From Stromatinia cepivora (taxonomy: Eukaryota; Ascomycota; Leotiomycetes; Helotiales; Sclerotiniaceae), in the NCBI GenBank assembly GCA_014898415.1, contig RCTD01000019.1, forward strand, positions 1,178,001 to 1,242,000: DNA of 64,000 nucleotides, in the 5' to 3' direction. The notes under the pieces were generated by a model that was not told where the DNA came from, ran no database searches, and was given only the letters and a program-made list of their open reading frames with translations. Shown one piece after another: positions 24,417 to 38,000 of the stretch. Every line of letters begins with the position of its first letter. Positions within the stretch are counted from its first letter, which is position 1. The position numbers and the translations under genes are program-made.

Positions 24417-25065
24417 GATCCTGAAAAGTTCAATAATAGCTTTCAAAAGTTCGATATCTGGCTTCCTTCGATTCGAGCGAAACTATAAGTAGATGGCGCT
24501 GCGATCAATAATTCTACAGCTCAATTTTACTATATTTATCTCAATCTCGAATCTTATATACAAACTATAATACTATCTCAGCTTTCTTCTCTTGATCAAA
24601 ACATTCCCTTAGATTATACAACGATCCTGAATCAACTTACATATATTTATAATAATCCGAATAAAGTTCAAAAAACCGAAGATAAGCTATTCATTCTCAA
24701 ACAAAGAACTGATTCTTTATATACTTATATTGCAAAATTCGAAAGGACTCTTTATAAAGCCAAAGATCAAAATTGATCCGATTCGAATAAAATCTCAACC
24801 TTTCATAATGGATTCAATATTACTCTTAGAAATCGTCTTTCTCAATAACTTTCTCTTCCCCGCTTTTATCTCGACTTTGTTCAAATCATACAACAATTAA
24901 TTGTTCGCATAACGAATGGATTCCTTGTATCATTTTACTCTAATGAATCTAAAGCCCTATATATATTACAGAATCCATCCCACTCTCGGAATTATGATCC
25001 AATAAACATTAGCAATCTTAATATCATTGGTGTTTTTAGCCCTTTTGATACCCAATTGAACAAAC
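24417..25065 (+). pseudogene. Gag remnant of nested element
   Basis: Plus-strand frame with readable Gag of a fungal LTR-retrotransposon: DPEKFNNSFQKFDIWLPSIR, STAQFYYIYLNLES, YNNPNKVQKTEDKLFILKQR, TDSLYTYIAKFERTLYKAK, GFNITLRNRLSQ. The match is to the gypsy-type capsid (retrotransposon gag) family. At least three stops (after LPSIRAKL, after KDQN and after RNRLSQ) replace expected Arg, Trp and Gln codons. No zinc knuckle is readable downstream. Confidence 0.88.
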
Positions 25066-25478
25066 CTGATCGTACTTTGATTCTATTCTGTATACGAGTA
25101 TCCGAATTTTCTTTTTCTGAAAGAATTCTTTTATGCAAATAAAATAAATATATATGATATAGAGGTAATTCTTATTAGATACAAATCTATCTGTTAGATC
25201 TGTATTAAGGAATCCGAGATCGACAAAAGCCTATTCCGGTTATTACATTGACTATTGAGCCCGAAAACGATGATGATAAGGATTTAAAAGAAATGATCAA
25301 TGATCGATATTTTGAAGATCGTTTGAAGGAGGTATATAATATAGTGAATGTATATTCGTTGGTTATAATACAATCTATATATCAGGAATTTTTATTAAAA
25401 GAAGATTAGTGATCATTTTATACTTAAATCATTTATTTAAAATGAGTTTGAGATGAATTCTTCAAAAAGGGGGGATAG

Positions 25479-25628
25479 TATTACAAAATATATATGATTG
25501 CGTATGATCGGGTTAATACAATACTAAGCTCCGAACCGATCATATATATAGCTTTGTAGCACACTCTCTTTAACTCTATAGCTTTTAATTCTAAGATTGA
25601 TCTCTAAACGCTCGTTGGGTTCGTCACA
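25479..25628 (+). repeat. Right LTR of nested element
   Basis: 150 bp; starts tattacaaaatata (altered tgtcacgaga), ends gggttcgtcaca. Each LTR is RIP-altered at a different end, consistent with independent damage after insertion. Confidence 0.93.
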
Positions 25629-28560
25629 AATAATATCCTTAATATACAAAATTGTTTATATAATTAATTGTAAAATGATTATAATATTTAATATCAAATA
25701 TTAATTTATTTATTAAATTATAAGCGATTATATTAATACTATTCTTTTTTCTATATTATTCTATATTTAGACTACAAACTTTGATTTTGGGAATGCCTTT
25801 TCAATACCTTCGTTTTTGATCTTATCAATAAATCTTGATTTAAATATTCATATACCTTCTGATATATCTATCTATTATATAATTTCGAATACATTGTTTT
25901 CTATTAAATCATTAATTTCCTTCTTTTTTGATTCTTCATAAATTAATGGATTTTAGAGTATATCAGATATCAATAGATTTTCGTCGAAGATTTCAATAAT
26001 ATTTTTTTTTTATTATCTTGAAAATAGATAACTATATTTGGTATTTTCATTATATCTTTAATGAAATATATTGCTATAATTTCGATCGATATTGTACTTG
26101 TTATATTATATGATATTCTTATTAAAGGAACGATTATTTGAAGGATACCGGGATTCATTTTTATTACACTTTTTAAAACAATTTTAAATTTCTTTTGGAT
26201 AACAATTTCGAAATCCTTTAAGGATATTTCCTAAAGGATTTGTTTTGTTATAATAGATTCTATTTGTATAATAAATTCTGTTGATATCTCTATTTCGATT
26301 ATATAAAGTTTCATTATTATAAATCGAAAAATTATAGATCTATTTGATAATTGAATTATACAGATTTCGTTTTCAATTTGTAATAATATAAATGACCCTG
26401 TTTATCCGACAATTCGATTATTTCTTTCTCTTTATATCCATACCTTTAAATTGATTGATAATTCATGGATTGAAATTATATTTGGATCATTATATTGATT
26501 CAATATATTTGTTATTTATTTTTCAATTTAAAGCTTTTTGATCTCATTATTTGCTTTCTTAATTACATTGAATTGTTATTGAATATTAGATACTGATAGA
26601 TCGAATTCGTTCATCTATAGATACATTCCGAATATTAGAAAAATAGATATAATTCCATCAGGGTCAATAATATCATTAATTGTTTTCATTATTATTTATA
26701 ATACCGACTTTTTCATCATTTCAATATCTTTGAATTCTTTCTCGATAATATTATATATATATCGAATAATTTGATAATAATATTCGATTATCTTAATCGA
26801 TTAATATACTTCGATAAATATACTTTTCATAATGATTATTATTATTTCAATATATTATTTAAATTCTTTACTTATAAACTTTTTCCTAATATTATAAATG
26901 ATATAATTTAATAAACTTAAATATATATCCATCCAGTATATTCTTAATTTATTCTATATATACTTTGTATTGATATTATCAAATCATTATACTATTTAGA
27001 ATCTGATTCTTTTATTAATAATATATAATATTAATTTATTATTAATATATATAATATCGATTATAATCGAATAATTAAATTCGGTATTATCATAAAAATT
27101 GAATTTGAATTTGTTTAAAGATTTTCCATATTTTTAATAATATTCACAGAATTTCATGAATCTTTCGAAATCTCCCTAAACAATATCTGTATAACCTATA
27201 TATCGGAGAACTCGATAGAATCTATCTACAAAAAAATAATCGAAACAATAATACAATCTTTGTATTTCCGATTCGGTCAAATAATAATCGTTTATATCAA
27301 TAGATATTTATATAAATTACTGGATTTTTATATTCCAGAATAATACTATATACTTGAATTTATAAATACAGGGATGATTTACAATTAATAATATAAATGC
27401 ATCGATAATATTATTATAATATACCTTAAATCGATCTATATCCTGTAATAATAATAAAAATAGTGTTTCTGATTTCATAATATAGAATTCGACAATTCCT
27501 AAAAATAAATTCAGTTGAATCGATCCAATTGATTCGGCCTTTCCGATTCCGAATATCATCTTTACAATTCCTGCTCTATTTATATTCAATATAATATTCT
27601 TAATATTCTTTTGATATATTTGATATTGTTTGAATCCTATTATAGACTATTGGGATACTTTTATATCGACAATAATACCCTGAAACTCTTTATCATTGTA
27701 TCTCGAAAAGAAAGCTTTGTATCCTTCGATTTTGTTAATTGATTCATTAATAAAACCAATTAAAGCATATATTATTGCTTTATCGAATAAATTCATTACA
27801 ACTTCCTTTTCGTTAATCAATCTGCAAAATGAAATTTAAATATACTCTAAACCATTATTCTTTATATCCTCCTTTGAATCGTTTTAAATATATATTACAA
27901 ATTCTTTATTAATATCAATATTCAATAAAATTTCTTTATATTCGATAATATATTATTTGAAATATAATCCGAAATCCTTATCATTACTTTTGAATAATTC
28001 CCTATATTTACATTTCGATTCAGCTCGTTCAACTTCTATATACTTATTTGATTAATAATCTTCTTTTTTATAAACAAAATATCTTTTAATTTCTTTTAAT
28101 CAAATAAAGAATTGTTAATTGGATTTATATTTATAATTATACTTAAAGTTCTTCTAATTATATACTCAATCTATATAAAATATCTTATTTTCATTTGAAT
28201 ATAATTTCTTATATATAAAAATAAAATCTTATAGATCTTCGATAAATCCGATTACAGATTTTGAAGATCAATAATACATTTAATTATATACTGATATACG
28301 ATTATATATATTAAGGATCTTTTTTTAGATATATACAATTATTTGAAATTCTTTTGATAGATTTTTTTGAAGATACCGAAGTTTGGTGATCATGATATTT
28401 AAGTATTTTAATATCGATTTTCTAGGGTTCTATATAATAATTGTTTTGAATATTATATAATCCCATTTTTCTATAAATTTGCATTGATACTCTTTTCCTT
28501 CGAAAGATGTTTTCATCATTTCGCAGATACCCTTCATTATATTTAGAATATAATTGAGAT
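25629..28560 (-). pseudogene. Copia gag-protease-integrase-RT remnant, 5' part
   Basis: Read on the minus strand despite stops. Gag shows FEGKEYQCKFIEKWD and LKYLNIMITKLRYLQ. The protease region shows FGIGKAESIGSIQ and ETLFLLLLQDIDRFKVYYNN in the open frame 27317-27589. The zinc-binding region shows YCFDYFFVDRFYRVLR and FCEYY, where His and Cys ligands are partly lost. The integrase core shows FNYSIIIDIIYI, FISKEFK and TINDIIDPDGIISIFLIFG. The RT start shows IYFQDNKKK and VYEYLNQDLLIRSKTK before it breaks off at 25,629. Trp and Gln positions are often stops, as RIP predicts. This belongs with the part at 22,735-23,953; together they were one polyprotein. Confidence 0.85.
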
Positions 28561-29349
28561 TCGAATAATAAAATATAAGAATCTTTTCCTTTAATATTAT
28601 AAAAAACACTCTTATATAAAAATTTGAATGAATATCGATTCTTTTATAATAGTTGAAAAAGAAAATATACTTATAATCAAAATTATCATTTTGATCAGTA
28701 TATTTATTAGTATTATTATAAAATTTCTCGAAATTTCCAAGATCATAATTGATATTATTGCTTTATATATAATCGGATAATTTATCCTTATAATTTCTTA
28801 AATCATTGTTTTCTTTATTATTAAATAGATCTTTTCCTTCTTTATTATTTTTATAAGAGTATATATAAATATCATTTTGATTTATATCATTTATTTTATA
28901 ATCATTTCCGAAGTATTTATTATTGTTTAAAAATTTCCTATTATTAAATAATCTGTTTGATAATCCTTTATTATAAATAAGTTTCTTTTCATTCGATGGT
29001 TTTTTATCTTTGGATAATATATTATTATTATATAATGATTATAATAATATTGAACATTGTTTTTATCTTGAATCTTGATATTCGTTATATAAAAGTTCCT
29101 TGAATATATAAAATCCCGATTTCTTATTCAATTGTAATAATTGGATTCCCTTATATTATATTAGAGATAATTATCTTGTATTCATTTATACAAATTGTTC
29201 TTTTCTTCAAGGATTGAAAAAAGATATTAGATCCTCAAAGATAATATCTAGATATATATTATTATCGAATATCTTAATTTGATTTAGGATAGTTTTTGAT
29301 CAGAATTAAAAATATCGATCCATTCTTGTCTCTGGAATTTGATCATTTG

Positions 29350-31800
29350 ACCACAATATATATAAAATATAAAGCGTTTCGATCAAAACCTCGCTGATTA
29401 TCAATTCTATACATTGTATCATCTTTTTGATAAATAAACTATTTGCCTTCAATTCAATATATAATCTGAATATAATCTTTAGATAAACAAATTCGAAATA
29501 TTCAATTCTAAAATCTTAAATATTTATTATATTATTTTCAATTTGTTTTTTATTTATAATGATTAATATGATTTAATATATTTATCGAAAAAAGTTTTAA
29601 TTGAAAATAGAATATTCAAGGTTTTATTAATTAATAATTTTATTAATATTTTAAAAAGATTTCAGTATATATTAGAAATAGAATTATTGATACATATATT
29701 AATTTTAATATATTTTAAAAATAATAATGCATTATATAATATTATAAATTAATATATAAATTATATTTTTTTAATTAATATATAAATTATAATACTATAA
29801 TTATAATAATTCAAAAATAACAAATATATTTTTTAAGAATTTGATAACGAAGAATAATCAGATATTTTGATATTGTATAAAGTATTTTATAATAAAATTT
29901 ATAATATTGTTATTAATTAAATAAAATTTATAATAATATAATAAAAATAATATAATAATATTGTATTATTTAATATAAAAACAATTGATATATATTTTTC
30001 TAAAATATTCGTTATTAATCAAATTAATTATATTAAAAAAGAAAGAATCTATTAAAAATATAATGATTTGAATAAATAAAGATTTATTATTTATAAAATT
30101 GAATTATAAAGATTCTTTATTATCCATTATCTATTATATTTATTTTATATACTTTAATAATTTTTATAAACGATTTATTATAAAAATTAAACTTATCTTT
30201 AATATTTGAAATTCAAAATCGATAATAGAAATATTATATTGTTAAATAATATATTTAAAAAATATCAAATAATATTAAAAATCTATTTTTGATAAAATTA
30301 TAAAATATATTAAAATATTGATTATTATATATAAATAAATTATTAATTTAATATTATTGTACTTGATAATTATTATGTCAATAAATAATAATATTATAAA
30401 AAAAATTATATGTTTTTATTTTTTTATTTTATATTCCCAAATCTAATAATTATATTATTTATAAAAATAATAAAAATTTTAAAAACATTTTTGTTTTTTA
30501 TTTATTTATTTCTAAATTCTAATTAAATCAAAATCTATAGAATCGTTTTAAATATATAATATTAATAATATATAATGACAATTATAAATCAAATCGATTT
30601 CGATAAATTTATATTATAATATTTATTATTTCGATAATTTTGATTTCAAATCTGAAATTTCTTTTTTTCTTCTTTTATATTAATAATATCATAAAAGCTT
30701 GAATTATTTTTTTATTAATATTTTTAATTTATTTATAATCTTTTATTTTATTATTGAAATTATTTTATAAAAAAATTTATTATTGAAAATTCTTAAATAT
30801 TTTAATTTTATATTTTGAATTTTTTGAATTTTATTGTAATTTTTTATTCAACATTAATTAATATATAAAGATTATTAACCTTTTGTAGAAAAATATTTAT
30901 TATAATAAATTTTGATATATTTTATATAATATTCTTTATATTCTTTTATTTTTTATTATTATATTATTTTTTTAATAAAAAAATCATATAACACAATTTT
31001 ATTTTATTTTATATTAAAGAATATAATATTATTCTTTCAATAAATTTATAAATCCAATTTCTAATTTTTATATTCATTTTATCAAATTAAATTATTATTA
31101 TTATTTTTAAATAAATCAAGATTCTTTATAATTTATTAAAATTGATAAAAATATAAAGAAATAATTATATTAATATTTATTATAATCAATTGATCATTAT
31201 CAATATTATATATTTTAAACAAATAATTATAAGTTTTTATTTAAATCATATTTTTTTTTTTATAAAAAACCTTCATTTATATAAAGATTTTATTTCTAAA
31301 ATTATATAAATATAAAATTTATAAATTTTGTATTATTAATAATAAAAAACTTATATATAAATCATTATTATTAATCAAAAACTTTTTAAATAGAATTTCG
31401 AATCTTCAATATTGTTTTTTGTTTAAAGAAAAAGTATATTTAAAAACCGAAATATATTTTCTAAATCAATTGTTTTTGTTATTTATGAATTTAAAATTAA
31501 ACATAGATTTAATTTGAATTATATCAAAATTTGAATCTAAATTTGATTTTTAAAAAATCCATATATTATTTATTGGTATAATATTAATTAGATTTTTAGA
31601 TTTCGTTATTAAAATAATTCCTTTTTAATAATTCCTTTTTAATAATTCCTTTTTAATAATTCCTTTTTAATAATTCTTCTTTAAAAACAAAATTAAATCA
31701 TTTTTGTATTAAATAATAGAATCTTTTGAAAAATAGAATATATTATAGTAAAAAAAAATCTTGAATAATATAATAATATTCTATCAAAAAATAATATTGA
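29350..31800. other. Extremely AT-rich DNA, nothing recognised
   Basis: Nearly pure A/T with long runs of both. No frame with recognisable similarity. It may include the 5' LTR of the copia element near 29.3-29.7 kb, not matched. Confidence 0.5.
31613..31678 (+). repeat. 14-bp tandem repeat
   Basis: Four perfect units of aataattccttttt plus a partial fifth. Confidence 0.9.
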
Positions 31801-31824
31801 AAAGAATATTGATTATATAAAGAA

Positions 31825-31945
31825 TGGATATTTGACGCATGTATATAGACTAGCTAGGAACGGATAGTGAACCCGTGATATATATTATAGTCTTTGGTAT
31901 AACGATTTATTTCTTCCCCCACACTTACAACTCACTGTTCATATC
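31825..31945. other. Small patch of less AT-rich sequence
   Basis: A patch of about 120 bp with words such as gacgcatgtatatagactag and cttcccccacacttacaact stands out in the AT desert. No frame, repeat partner or RNA structure was recognised. It could be an unprocessed fragment of unique DNA. Confidence 0.35.
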
Positions 31946-33703
31946 TTTATATTATATCTGAATCACCTTTAAATTTCAATAATATTAAAGCCTTTAATAA
32001 AAAGAAATAAATTTTCTCGATATTGATATTCAATATACTCGGCAAAAATTTTAAAGATGTATAAATCATTTCATATTTAAATCTATAATATCTTTCAATT
32101 TTGTTTTATTATAGTTTTATCAAAAAAGATTTAATCCCTCAATATTGCTATTAACCCCGCTATATAAATGAATCAAATAAATATTGATATTTATAATTCC
32201 TTTAATAATTTTATTAAATTATATCGAAATTTTTTTTAAAAAATTTTATTCATTTATAATATCATTATACAAATTAAAATTATAATAATAATTGATAAAG
32301 TTTTTATGAAATAATTAAAAAATATTATTATATCAGAATCTTTATTTTACTAATGAAAAACTTAAATATAAAAAGAAAAATTATATCGAAAAAAAGAAAA
32401 ACATGAATTAAAAAAAATTATATGAAAGTATTTCGAATTTAATCAATTATTTCTTTATCAATTATTATATAAATTATTTATGTATAAAATAATTACTTTT
32501 TTTATATTCTGAAACTTTTTCAAATATTTCTCTTATACTTTTATTTATTTATTTACTTTTAAAATAAAAGTTTTCTTGTTTCTTTTTTTTAAATATTTAA
32601 AATCTTCTTTTTCGCTTTTAAAATATATTTTTTATTTTGATATTAATTGATTATTCTACTTTTAAATTGACTTTATTTTAATCACTTTTTTATATCAAAA
32701 ATCACGAAAACTAATATTTTTAATTTTCTTATTTATAAATATAATTTCTTGAAATATTGAATAAAGATTTATTATATATGTATAAATAGATTTTGAAAAT
32801 TTTTGATTTTTTGTGATTTTTTCTATTAAGCTATTAAAGATTGAATTTTCGAATTTTGAAATTCTATATAATTTATATATTACGAATACGAGTGAGTGCA
32901 TTTCGCAGTCTACACAACATTTTGAAATTGATAGTACCTTTATACTTTTATTTCGAATAATTATAATAACAATTTTTATATCTTTTATACTATTTTAATT
33001 TATTATCCTTCTAGATACAAAATTAAATAACAAAGAATTTATTTTAAATCGCTTTTTTGGATTTATAAATAGTATATTTATAAGATTTCAAAAACTACAA
33101 TTATTAATAAATATTATATATATTATAAAGAAATATAAAAAAAATCAAAACATTTTTCTTTTTTTTGTATTATATTAAATAATAATATATTTGAGAAAAA
33201 TATCTTTTTTGTAATATTTACTTTTTAGAATTATATAATAAAGATTAATTATAATATCAAAAAATAATATAATATTATATTGATTTTGATATAAATTATT
33301 GATATCTTTATTATGTTTTATTTTAATAATTCAAATGAATATAAATATATATTCGATTTATTTCAAAAATATTTATTCTTTTTTATTATTTTATTATATA
33401 TTGAAACGGGGGATTTTGTCTTTATTTTAATTTAATTTTATAATTTCATTTTTATAATAATTATTGTTGATATAATTAAAATTGTATTTGATTTAAATAT
33501 ATCCCATATTTTAAAATCATTTAATTTATATAAAATTAATAATAATATGTTTAATAAAATTTTCTTTAAATTTTTTAAAAATAATAATACTATTTTTTAT
33601 TATAAATTATTCATAAAATATAAATTATAGATTTTTATAAATCATTCTAAACCTTTCCTTTTATAATAATAATTGATATATTTTATTAAAAATATTATTA
33701 CTC

Positions 33704-35489
33704 CATTTAATCATTACAACAAACGCTTATATATAATATAAAACAACTTTAATTATTTGAAACTTAATATAAAATATAATATTCTTATAAAGTAATATTA
33801 TCTAATACTATTTTTTAATTTCAAAAATATTATTGATCCGATTTTTAAATTAAATTCTAATTAAAAATAGAACTATTTTAATGTTTTATTAATTATACAA
33901 ATGTTATTTTTGAGAATTTTCGATTTTTCCTTTATTAAAAAGAATTCAAAAAATCATATAAAATTTTAATTATTTAATATTATCGAATATTAAAAAAATA
34001 CAATTATACCTTTTAGAGTCTAGATTTTATATATAGAATCTATTATTAAAAATATATATATTAAAAAATCTAAAAAAGAATTTTTCTTAGAAATTCTAAA
34101 AAAAAACTTTTTTTTAAAAATTTTTTTTTTTTTTCATTTTAATTAAATATATATTTAATGGAAATATAATATAATATCTTTTGAAAAACTTATTTCCTGA
34201 ATATTATTTCTCAAAATAATCATAAAGTTAAGAAAATATTAGAAAATGTTTTTCTTCATTTTATAATATAAATTTTTACACAAAAACTTTTAAATATTAA
34301 TTTAAATATGAATTTAAATATTAATTGAAATATTAATGTATAATTTCTATTTAATTATTTATTTATAAATAATAGATTCTGATAATTTAAATTTAATATA
34401 TAATATTTATATAAATTTATTTTAAAACCTTAATAATGTACTTTTTTATAATATATTTAATATTAATAAAATCAATATTTTTTTACCCCCCCCCCCCCCC
34501 CCCCTTATATCACCATGTAAAAATAATTTCCGATAAATTATTTTCTTTTAGAAAATCTAAGAAAAAAAATTTTCCTTTGAATTATTTTATTTTGAAATAA
34601 TTATTTCATTTTGAAATAAATATTTAATTAAAATACAATATAAAATTAAGAAAATATTAGAAAATACTTTTCCTCATTTTATAATTGAAATTTTTATTGA
34701 AAAAAATGAAATATTAATTTATATATTGATTTATAATCATTATTTGATTATTTATTTATAAATAATATATTTTACTTTTTTATAATATTAATAAAAGAAA
34801 TATTTTCTATCCTTCTTTTTATATAAAAATAATTTTCGATAAATTATTTTGTTTTTTAGAAATACTAAAAAATTGTAAAAAAAGAATATTTTTTTAGAAA
34901 TTCTAAAAAAAGTTTGTTTCAAAAAAAAAAAGATATGTATATATTTTAATTATTTTGTATTTAATTAGATATTTAATTGAAATATAATATCTTTTGAAAA
35001 AATGAAATTAAAATTTAAAGGGTGTAAAAATAAATAATATCTTTTTTTATTTCCAAAAAAATAATAGAAACTAATAATAATTTTTTTTATTAAAAAAGTA
35101 ATAATATTAGAGTCTAATATTTTAGAGTAAGAGTCTAAAAGGTATAATAATATATATTTTTTTAAAAATAAAATAATAATATTAGATTCTGATGGATTTT
35201 AATTGGAATCAAAAAGTATAATAATAAATTTTCTTTTTTAAATTTTTTTTTAATAATATTTGAATTTAATGAATTTTAATTAGAATCTAAAGAGTATAAA
35301 AGTAATTATTCTTATTTTTGAAGTTATCTTTATTTAAAAATTAAATTGAAATATTTATTTATAAAGAGAAGTATATAAAAATAAATTAATAAAAATATTT
35401 TTATATATTAAAGACAATTGAATATATAAATGTTTGTCTAAATGTTTATGACAAACGCTTATATACGAGACTATCTTTTTCTATACGTG
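33704..35489. mobile_element. Putative 1.79-kb insertion within R2 copy 1
   Basis: Absent from R2 copy 2. It is bordered by an 8-bp direct repeat tattactc (33696-33703, 35490-35497), as a hAT- or Mutator-type transposase would leave. A longer shared word, acaaacgcttatata, lies just inside both ends (33719-33733, 35451-35465) in direct orientation. No terminal inverted repeat or coding frame is visible. Inside are locally duplicated segments about 300-420 bp apart (around 34,080-34,960) and the poly(C) run. In such AT-rich DNA an 8-bp match could be chance. Confidence 0.4.
34486..34504 (+). repeat. Poly(C) tract
   Basis: Nineteen consecutive C in otherwise almost pure A/T DNA. A homopolymer of C has no CpA except at its edge, so RIP would not erode it. 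Confidence 0.9.
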
Positions 35490-35689
35490 TATTACTCTTT
35501 CGATCTTTAATATTATTTCAATTATTATTAATTAAATTATTAATTTTATCAATATTATTATATACAATTTATTTTTTATTTGAAAAAATATAAAAATAAT
35601 GATATATATATTCAAAAGTATCTTTTTCGATAAATCGGAAATATAATTTAATTATATTATTACAAATGTTTTTAAAAAATTTATAAATA

Positions 35690-38000
35690 TTGATAATAGT
35701 AATAGTAATAGTATTAATTTATATTTAATGGGTATAAGTTTACGATTTATACTCTAGAATCCTTCAAAAGGTATTGAAATATATTAAATTAAGAAATTTA
35801 ATATAAAAATTATTTTAGAAAATATTTTTAATTTATAATAAATCTTGATAAACTATTTGAATATAATCTTTTTATATTATTTAAAATGAATATTTGTTTT
35901 TCTAAAACTATATTCTTTTAAATATAAAAATAATCGAAAATTTTAAATAAGATTAATCTCAATTAATAAAGAATATAAATCTCAAAACAATTTATATAAA
36001 AAGAAAAGAAATTATAAATCCAATATCAAAAGTAATTAAATAAATAAAAATGTTTGAAATAAATTATATTATTAAGGGTAAATATTGGAATAAGAATCGA
36101 TAATATTTAAAAACTGGTAAAATTCAAAAGATTGGTTTATTAAGCAGAATAAATAATTCAAAACTTTTTGTATTAAGAATAAAAGAATAATTAATTTGAA
36201 TAATTAATTATTAAAGGGTCTTTATACTTTAAAATAATAAATAATATATAAATATTTGAGATTTGTATTTTTATATTCAAACTTTTAATAATATTATATA
36301 TAATCCTTATAAAAGAATTTAATTATCAATAATCTATAAAGATATTATTTAGATAAATTGAATTTTAGAAAAGCTTTGATTTCATAATCGAAACTTTCTT
36401 TCTGATAATTTTTAAATAGTTTTATATTATATTTAAATCATTAAATTTGTTATATATTAAAAAGAAAATCTTTAAAAATAATACTGAATTTGTTAATTGT
36501 AAATTCGAAATCTGAATTAATATTATATATATTTTTAAAAATATTGAAATCTGTTAATTTGTTTGTTATTTTATTATTCTTAATATTTGAATATCTTAAT
36601 AATCATTATATTTGAATATTATAAATTTATATATAATATCTTAAACAATATAAAAGGTTTATTTGTAGAATTCAAAAATATTCTTTTTAAAGTATTAAAT
36701 AATTAATATACTATTAATATAGAATTAAATCCTTTGTGAATTAATATTCATTAATATTCTGATAATGTATATATATTATAGATCCCTTTAGATCTTCATA
36801 ATTTTGTTATTGAAGATATAAAATACTAAATTGATCAAATTAATTTTTATAATGATTTGTTTTTTATTTTGATCAATAATATAATTATAATTGATATATT
36901 TATTTCTATTAATATATTGTTTTGATTTATTCCCAAAAAAAATAATTTTATTTAAAAGTAAATTTATTTAGTAATTTTTAAAAATAGATACTATAATTTT
37001 TTTATCAAATTTATTTAAAATTTATATTTTCCAAGTAAAATAAAATGTTTTAAATATTGATTTTAAGATATATAAGTTTTTATATTTTGATTTTGGATAT
37101 TTATATAATTTTAGTATATAATTCCTAATTATTATTAAAAGGAAAATCTGTTCGATTAAAAGATATTTAATATTTATTATTTGAATTTAAAAAATAAATT
37201 GTAATTTAATTTCTTTAAGAATAATATTATCAAAAAGATATCTATATTTTAGAAATTTTTTTTTTAGGAATAATTCTTTAAATAAATAATATATTTTATA
37301 TAACAATAATTAAAGTTTTATTAATAAATTTGATATATTCGTTTATTTTAATATTAATATTAATTATTAAAGGATAATCTGAATAACTGAATCTAAATAT
37401 TTTAGTTTATTTTATATATTAAATTTTTGTATTATAAATTGGAAAGGGAATAATATAAATAATAATTGTTTGTTATAATATAAAAATAAATAGATTAATA
37501 ATGATTTTAATAAAGTTTTAAATATAATAAACTATATATTAAATCTTTATTTTTTTTATAATATATTATTTGAGAAATCAATTTTTATTAAATTATATTT
37601 TTATTTATTATAAAATAAATTGAAAATTATTCTTTTTTATTATTATAATAAAATCCATAATAAAGGTTTTATTAATTATATATAGTAAAACAAATCTTTT
37701 TTTTTTCAAAAAATATAAATCTTTTTTATTTTTTTAAAAACAAACCATATTTTGTTTCGATTTTTTTAATTTATAATATTCTTTGAAAAAGGATTTTGTA
37801 ATAATCAATTATAAGTTTGTTTTTATTAATATTCTTTATGAAGATTTCATTAAAGATTTTATTGAATGAATATAATTAATTCTATTTTTTTAAAAAAAGA
37901 AATCTATAACTAATATAAAGTTTTTTCTTTTATAAAAAATATAAAAAAGTATTTTATCAAATTTAATAATAGAAACAATTATTGATCTAATAATTATAAT
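35690..38000 (+). repeat. Dispersed repeat R1, copy A
   Basis: Starts near gtaatagtaatagtattaat and runs through landmarks such as tataagtttttatattttga (about 37,070). The same order is seen in copy C (45,015-46,900), and inverted in copies B and D. Family unknown; no readable protein. Limits are approximate. Confidence 0.65.

Larger units (their letters stand above)
23954..25628 (+). mobile_element. Nested gag-only LTR element inserted in copia RT
   Basis: A 1,675-bp element with 150-bp LTRs and perfect target duplication aataa (23949-23953, 25629-25633), sitting inside the copia RT in opposite orientation. The left LTR begins TGTCACGAGATACACG and the right ends GTTCGTCACA. A polypurine tract aaaaagggggga lies at 25464-25475, immediately before the right LTR. 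The interior encodes only a Gag remnant, no protease, RT or integrase, so it would have depended on another element. It must be younger than the copia copy that it interrupts. Confidence 0.94.
22735..29350 (-). mobile_element. Ty1/copia retrotransposon, RIP-dead and interrupted
   Basis: Minus-strand remnants of a copia-type polyprotein in family order: gag (about 28,100-28,560), protease region (about 27,317-27,680), GAG-pre-integrase zinc-binding region (27,130-27,260), integrase core (26,520-27,120), post-integrase region (26,285-26,530), start of reverse transcriptase (about 25,640-26,160), then, after an inserted LTR element, the rest of RT (about 23,500-23,950) and RNase H (22,735-23,430). 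Integrase before RT is diagnostic for copia versus gypsy. Outer ends are approximate because the LTRs were not found. Confidence 0.85.
32918..35700 (+). repeat. Dispersed repeat R2, copy 1, interrupted by insertion
   Basis: Sequence from acacaacattttgaaattga at 32918 to 33703, resuming at 35498 to about 35700, aligns by eye in the same orientation with 55016-56060. Shared landmarks include cattaataaatattatatat-like and ttgatataaattatcgata-like words in the same order and spacing. Differences are mainly transitions. The family is unknown and no coding sequence is readable. Confidence 0.65.
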
